In this document: positions 60,391 through 64,000 of the stretch, piece by piece | Layout of the letters: every line of letters starts with the position of its first letter | Position numbering within the stretch: the first letter of the stretch is position 1 | Source: Bacteroidales bacterium | GTDB taxonomy: Bacteria > Bacteroidota > Bacteroidia > Bacteroidales > UBA932 | Assembly (NCBI GenBank): GCA_017447265.1 | Contig: JAFSOA010000006.1 | Coordinates: 1 to 64,000, forward strand | Length of the DNA: 64,000 nucleotides | Direction: 5' to 3' | Translations under genes and position numbers: made by a program | Notes under the pieces: model-generated | The model's database searches: none | What the model was told of the DNA's origin: nothing | The model's input: the letters and a program-made list of their open reading frames with translations, nothing else

Positions 60391-61269
60391 ATGAAATTTA
60401 TCATTCGCGTCTTGCTTCCCCTGCTTGTCTTAACCGCCTGTTCTCCTGCCTCCCGGGACAGGACGCTTTCTTTTGAAGGTATTGAAAACGCCCGTGAACT
60501 GGGTGGCCTGGTCATGCAGGACGGCCGCACCATCCGTCACGGTGCGCTGGTCCGCTCCGGCGAACTTTCCAAAGCTTCTGACAGCGATGTAGCTCTCTTG
60601 AAAGACCGATTTGCTTTGAGCGATGTCTTTGATTTTCGTTTTGAAGCAGAGCGCCGCAGCAAGCCGGACCGCGAAATGGAAGGCGTTACCAATACCTGGC
60701 TTTCCACGCTTCCTCAGGCTTTCCTTGCCAGTTTTACGGCCGGCCGCGCCGATACGACCACGACGCAGTCGACCGACCTGCTGGAAGCCCTGGCCCAGTA
60801 TTCCTTCCATCCGAAGGCACAGGAAATGGCCGCCAGGCTGTATCCCGCCATTGTATCGGACACCACTTCGCAGCAGCGCTACGGAGAATTCCTCCGCGGG
60901 GTTTTGAACGCGAAGGGAGGTGCGCTCTGGCATTGTTCCCAGGGGAAGGACCGCTGCGGATGGGGTTCGGCCTTTGTGCTGGCGGCACTGGGCGCCAGCC
61001 GTAAAACCATCGTGGAGGACTTTGCGCTTTCCAATGTTTCTTATGCGCAGACCGTGGACGTCATATCGGCCAAGATCCTTGAACAGGGCGGCGGTGAAGC
61101 CGAACTCTCCTTCATCCGTTCCATGGTGGGCGTGAACGTGGAGAACTTCGAAAGCACGCTGGATATGATTGATGCACAGTATGGTTCCCTGCAGAACTAT
61201 CTGGAGCAGGCCCTGGGCTTCACGGCCGCGGAGCAGGAACGCATGAAACAGAAATATCTGACCCGATAA
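60391..61269 (+). CDS. tyrosine-phosphatase-family lipoprotein
   Basis: A 292-residue lipoprotein: lipobox LTAC, Cys17. The P-loop phosphatase motif is HCSQGKDRCG at 181-190 (Cys182, Arg188), and the N-terminal NARELGG with DFRFEAER is typical of the Y_phosphatase3/LipA-like group. Exported members hydrolyse phosphotyrosine or phosphoinositides. The product would be on the periplasmic or outer face, so its substrate may be host-derived or envelope-associated. Followed by a kinase-like gene 28 bp later. Confidence 0.88.
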   Translation: MKFIIRVLLPLLVLTACSPASRDRTLSFEGIENARELGGLVMQDGRTIRHGALVRSGELSKASDSDVALLKDRFALSDVFDFRFEAERRSKPDREMEGVTNTWLSTLPQAFLASFTAGRADTTTTQSTDLLEALAQYSFHPKAQEMAARLYPAIVSDTTSQQRYGEFLRGVLNAKGGALWHCSQGKDRCGWGSAFVLAALGASRKTIVEDFALSNVSYAQTVDVISAKILEQGGGEAELSFIRSMVGVNVENFESTLDMIDAQYGSLQNYLEQALGFTAAEQERMKQKYLTR

Positions 61270-61297
61270 AGGAACAAACCTTAACACATACTGCCGT

Positions 61298-62161
61298 ATG
61301 GACTCCTATCAGAAAATAGACTTGAGCGATTACGTTCGCTCCGGAGAAGGCGGAACCGCCGTTTCCTACATCAACAAAACGAGCGACACGCTGGCCAAAC
61401 TCTATAATCCCGGCTTTGAAGCCGAAAGGGCCAAAGCCGAATTCCTCACGGCGCGTACGGTTTATGAAATGGGCATCCCGACGCCCGAACCTTACCGGCT
61501 CGTGACGGACGGAGAGCGATACGGGGCTGAGTATCAACTGGTAAAGAACAAACGATCTTTCACGCGCATCATCTCAGAGGAGCCTGAGCGCCTGCAAGAA
61601 ATCTCCCTCACTTTTGCCGAATGGGCCCGGAAACTTCACGCCACAAAGGTTGCGCCCGGCCAACTCCGTTCCTACAAGGAAGTCCTGATCCGGTTCTACC
61701 AGGAGAAGAATCTTGTCCCGGAAGCGCACAAGCAGAAAGCACTGGCATTTCTGGAAACGGTACCGGACACCCCCACCTGCCTCCACGGAGACCTCCAGAT
61801 CGGCAACATCATCACCGACGGGAAACGCACGCTGTGGATCGACGTGGGAGAGTTCAGCCACGGAACCCCGGAATGGGATCTCAGCATCATGTGGATCATG
61901 GGGCACAGAATGAGCCAGGAACGGGCCGATTCCCTGTTCCACATTACGCCGGAGCAGATGAAAGCGCACTGGAACTGCTTCCTTCCTGCCTATCTGGGCA
62001 CAACGGACCCCCAGGTCCTTGGGGAGTTCACCAGGCGCCTGGTTCCGTATTATGCGGTCAAGGTCCCCTATGTGTACGATATGGCTTACCACTGCGCCCT
62101 GCCGGATGAAGCATTCCTGCGGATGGAGCAGATGATGAGTCAGGCCGGCTTCGCGAAATAA
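61298..62161 (+). CDS. APH-like phosphotransferase (TIGR02172-type)
   Basis: A 287-residue protein-kinase-fold enzyme. The Brenner motif CLHGDLQIGN has His163, Asp165 and Asn170, and IDVGEFSHGTPEWDL has the metal-binding Asp182. The short N-terminal lobe has GGTAVSYINKTSDTLAKLYNP, with Lys as the likely ATP-binding residue. From recall it matches the putative aminoglycoside/choline-kinase-like group TIGR02172. Substrate unknown. Confidence 0.8.
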   Translation: MDSYQKIDLSDYVRSGEGGTAVSYINKTSDTLAKLYNPGFEAERAKAEFLTARTVYEMGIPTPEPYRLVTDGERYGAEYQLVKNKRSFTRIISEEPERLQEISLTFAEWARKLHATKVAPGQLRSYKEVLIRFYQEKNLVPEAHKQKALAFLETVPDTPTCLHGDLQIGNIITDGKRTLWIDVGEFSHGTPEWDLSIMWIMGHRMSQERADSLFHITPEQMKAHWNCFLPAYLGTTDPQVLGEFTRRLVPYYAVKVPYVYDMAYHCALPDEAFLRMEQMMSQAGFAK

Positions 62162-62167
62162 GCGAGT

Positions 62168-63712
62168 CTACTCCACCCAGTCAAATCCGGTAAAATCGGC
62201 TTTTCCGCTGCGGCAGTACGGGCCCACGGTAACGCCCGTGAAACCGCCCGCCATCTCGGTACTCAGCAGCTTGGTTCCCAGGCTGGCGAAGGGTTGTCCG
62301 TTCAGCTCGAACGCATAGTGGTCGCCATAGGCGCGCACATCCAACCGGGCTTCGGGCTGTGAGAGCAGTGCCACGGCCTGCTCATGCAGAATGTTGTGCA
62401 GGCGGATGCGCACCATGGCGGACGAACGCCCCTTCTCGCGCCGGACCAGAAATTCAATGTGGCCGTTGTGCGTCTGGTAAATGGCCAGGCCGGCCTCTCC
62501 GTCGCCTTGCAGGCGGACCTTCGTGCCGAAGCGGCATTCAGGCGCCTGCTGGCGGCGCAGCAGCGCCGTTGGATGCCAGCCGCCCCAGTCAAAACCGTCG
62601 CCATTGCCCGTGAGCGTCAGGACACCGCCGCCGGCACTGTAGTTTTCGGCTATGGGATGCTGGATGTGCATCCACTCCGGCCCGATGGTCGAGAAGTCGT
62701 AGAACAGCGAGTCTGGCTGCGGCTTTTCCGGTATCTTCTCCATGCGGACCGTCATCCGTTCGGCCACGGGTTCTCCGTCGTTGATCACGGGCCATCCGCC
62801 CTTCCAGGTCACAGGCGCCAGGAAAGTCTCGCGGCCCAGGTGGTGGAAGTCACCGTCGTAGCGGCGATAGGCCAGGAAAACGACCCACCAGGTGCCGTCG
62901 GCAGCCTCGAAGAAGTCACCGTGGCCCGTGCCCTGGATATTGCTGTTCTGTGCCCGGAGGGAACAGTGGGTCAGGATCGGGTTCTCCGGGTGGGGCTCAT
63001 ACGGACCGTATATGGAACGGCTGCGCGCGATGGTAAGCTTGTGGGCCAGTTCGGTGCCGCCCTCCGAGATCAGCAGGTAGTACCAGCCATCCTTCTTGTA
63101 GATGTGCGGTCCTTCCGGGAAACGGTCGCCCGTGCCGCTCCACAAAGGCCTGCCCTGGCTGAGCGTGGCGCCCGTAACGGGATCGATCTCGCACAGCGTG
63201 ATGGTGTTGTCGGGATTCGACACCATGTAGCAGATTCCGTCCTCGAAATAGAGCGAAGGATCGATGCCCTGCTGTTCCAGCCAGACGGGCTCGCTCCAGG
63301 GGCCGGCCGGGTCGGTGGCCGTCACCATGAAGTTGCCGCCGCCGCTCACGTTGGTGGTAATCATATAGAACGTGCCGTCGTGGTAACGGATCGTCGGCGC
63401 ATAGATGCCCAGCGAGGCGTTGGCCTGTTCCAGCGGGAGTTGCGAGGGCCGGTCCAGCACATTGCCGATCTGTTTCCAGTTCTGCAGGTCGCGGCTATGG
63501 TAGATCGGGACACCGGGGAAATAGTGGAAGGTGGAGTTGACCAGATAGTAATCCTCACCCACCGCCACAACGGACGGATCCGGGCTGAATCCAGGGATAA
63601 TAGGATTTTGCAGTTCTACTTCTACCTTGCCGACAGGGCTTTCAGGCAATCTGCAGGCAGTCAGGAGCATACCGGTCAAGACCAGCATACCCGCCAAAAA
63701 CAGTTTTCTCAT
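62168..63712 (-). CDS. glycoside hydrolase family 43 lipoprotein
   Basis: A 514-residue lipoprotein, lipobox LTAC, Cys20. The five-bladed GH43 propeller has base Asp45 in SPDPSVV, the pKa-modulating Asp151 in GIDPSLYF and acid Glu200 in RFPEGPHIYK. A C-terminal beta-sandwich (about residues 335-514) of the GH43_C2 type follows. Such enzymes are beta-xylosidases or alpha-arabinofuranosidases acting on xylan side chains. No susC/D pair lies next to it. It converges with the kinase gene. Confidence 0.92.
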   Translation of the reverse strand: MRKLFLAGMLVLTGMLLTACRLPESPVGKVEVELQNPIIPGFSPDPSVVAVGEDYYLVNSTFHYFPGVPIYHSRDLQNWKQIGNVLDRPSQLPLEQANASLGIYAPTIRYHDGTFYMITTNVSGGGNFMVTATDPAGPWSEPVWLEQQGIDPSLYFEDGICYMVSNPDNTITLCEIDPVTGATLSQGRPLWSGTGDRFPEGPHIYKKDGWYYLLISEGGTELAHKLTIARSRSIYGPYEPHPENPILTHCSLRAQNSNIQGTGHGDFFEAADGTWWVVFLAYRRYDGDFHHLGRETFLAPVTWKGGWPVINDGEPVAERMTVRMEKIPEKPQPDSLFYDFSTIGPEWMHIQHPIAENYSAGGGVLTLTGNGDGFDWGGWHPTALLRRQQAPECRFGTKVRLQGDGEAGLAIYQTHNGHIEFLVRREKGRSSAMVRIRLHNILHEQAVALLSQPEARLDVRAYGDHYAFELNGQPFASLGTKLLSTEMAGGFTGVTVGPYCRSGKADFTGFDWVE

Positions 63713-63736
63713 TGTAGGGACGGATTCATGCTAACT

Positions 63737-64000
63737 CTACAAAGTTAGCAAAACAATCTTGACGAACGATTCCGGCAGGCATACATTTTCCAGCGTCCGG
63801 GCGGCCAGGAAGAGCGGAGCGATTTCCTCATCCCGGAAGCCGGCGATGCCGCAGCCGATGCGGGTGACATAGAAGAAAAGCTCCGGATGCGCTTGCGCGA
63901 AGGCGATGAATTCATCCACATAGGGTGCGATGGTCTCTACCCCGCCCTGCATCGTCGGAATGGCATAGCTCTGCCCCTGCAGGCCGACACCCTGCCCCAT
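63737..64000 (-). CDS. conserved macro-like domain protein, 5' end outside window
   Basis: The last 87 codons of a gene that enters from the right edge. GQGVGLQGQSYAIPTMQGG and FFYVTRIGCGIAGFRDEEIAPLF are highly conserved in a family of Bacteroidota and phage proteins with a macro-domain-like region (A1S_2505-like, from recall). The apparent ATG at 64000 is at the boundary and is probably internal, since family members have an N-terminal FGSNLEG-type part. Function unknown. Confidence 0.7.
   Translation of the reverse strand: MGQGVGLQGQSYAIPTMQGGVETIAPYVDEFIAFAQAHPELFFYVTRIGCGIAGFRDEEIAPLFLAARTLENVCLPESFVKIVLLTL

Overview
The window looks like chromosomal DNA of a Bacteroidota member, most likely Bacteroidales and probably an anaerobic, butyrate-forming one. 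The evidence is the Bacteroidota-type promoter grammar (TTTG, about 19-20 bp, TAnnTTTG) in front of many genes and both tRNAs, weak or absent Shine-Dalgarno sequences, and family content: class III fructose-1,6-bisphosphatase, DUF4301, DUF4491, DUF5686 with a carboxypeptidase-like regulatory domain, MBOAT plus DHHW proteins, and a Cthe_2159-like lipoprotein. Most of the window is GC-rich; the 2.0-4.5 kb stretch and the 54.7-55.2 kb intergenic region are clearly more AT-rich. I cannot name the genus.

Region by region: 1-2002 (minus strand) is a small operon of an HxlR-type regulator, a Cys-rich ACGX-repeat peptide, a radical SAM/SPASM enzyme and a partial nitroreductase, a predicted RiPP-type system. 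2.0-4.5 kb holds an AAA/DUF4143 ATPase behind 33-bp-period repeats, then a repeat-rich stretch with gene remnants. 4.5-12.9 kb has small membrane proteins, a LytS/LytT-type two-component pair, a surface lipoprotein, an AraC regulator, a patatin and a LolA-like protein. 13.0-22.5 kb is housekeeping: NagA, DUF4301, Fbp, a DUF5686 outer-membrane protein, MutY and an AI-2E-type transporter. 22.6-30.3 kb is a surface-glycoconjugate cluster with a UDP-glucuronate decarboxylase, three GT2 enzymes, a flippase and the trio nucleotidyltransferase, PqqD-like protein and HprK-like kinase. 30.3-31.5 kb has tRNA-Ala(GGC) followed by a toxin-antitoxin pair whose toxin is truncated.

32.6-51.5 kb is the core of the window: one apparent minus-strand transcription unit of 18 genes from a good promoter at 51542-51572. 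It encodes the whole 3-aminomutase route of lysine fermentation (KamA, KamDE with two putative accessory ATPases, Kdd, Kce, Kal, AtoDA-type CoA-transferase, Bcd, EtfAB) plus Hbd and Crt. It runs on without a gap into an MBOAT acyltransferase, an unusual DHHW-M15 peptidase fusion and a His-rich CobW-type GTPase. Together the enzymes convert lysine to acetoacetate and crotonyl-CoA and then to butyrate; Hbd and Crt give a second, reductive exit for acetoacetyl-CoA. Thiolase is not in the window.

51.6-64 kb holds an acyltransferase, QueA, an AT-rich palindromic intergenic region where gene orientation flips, an XRE regulator, a degenerate PyrD-like protein, CinA, two serine beta-lactamase-fold lipoproteins separated by a large inverted repeat, tRNA-Val(TAC), a tyrosine-phosphatase lipoprotein, an APH-like kinase, a GH43 lipoprotein and a protein cut by the right edge. 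No rRNA, CRISPR array or intact mobile element was seen.
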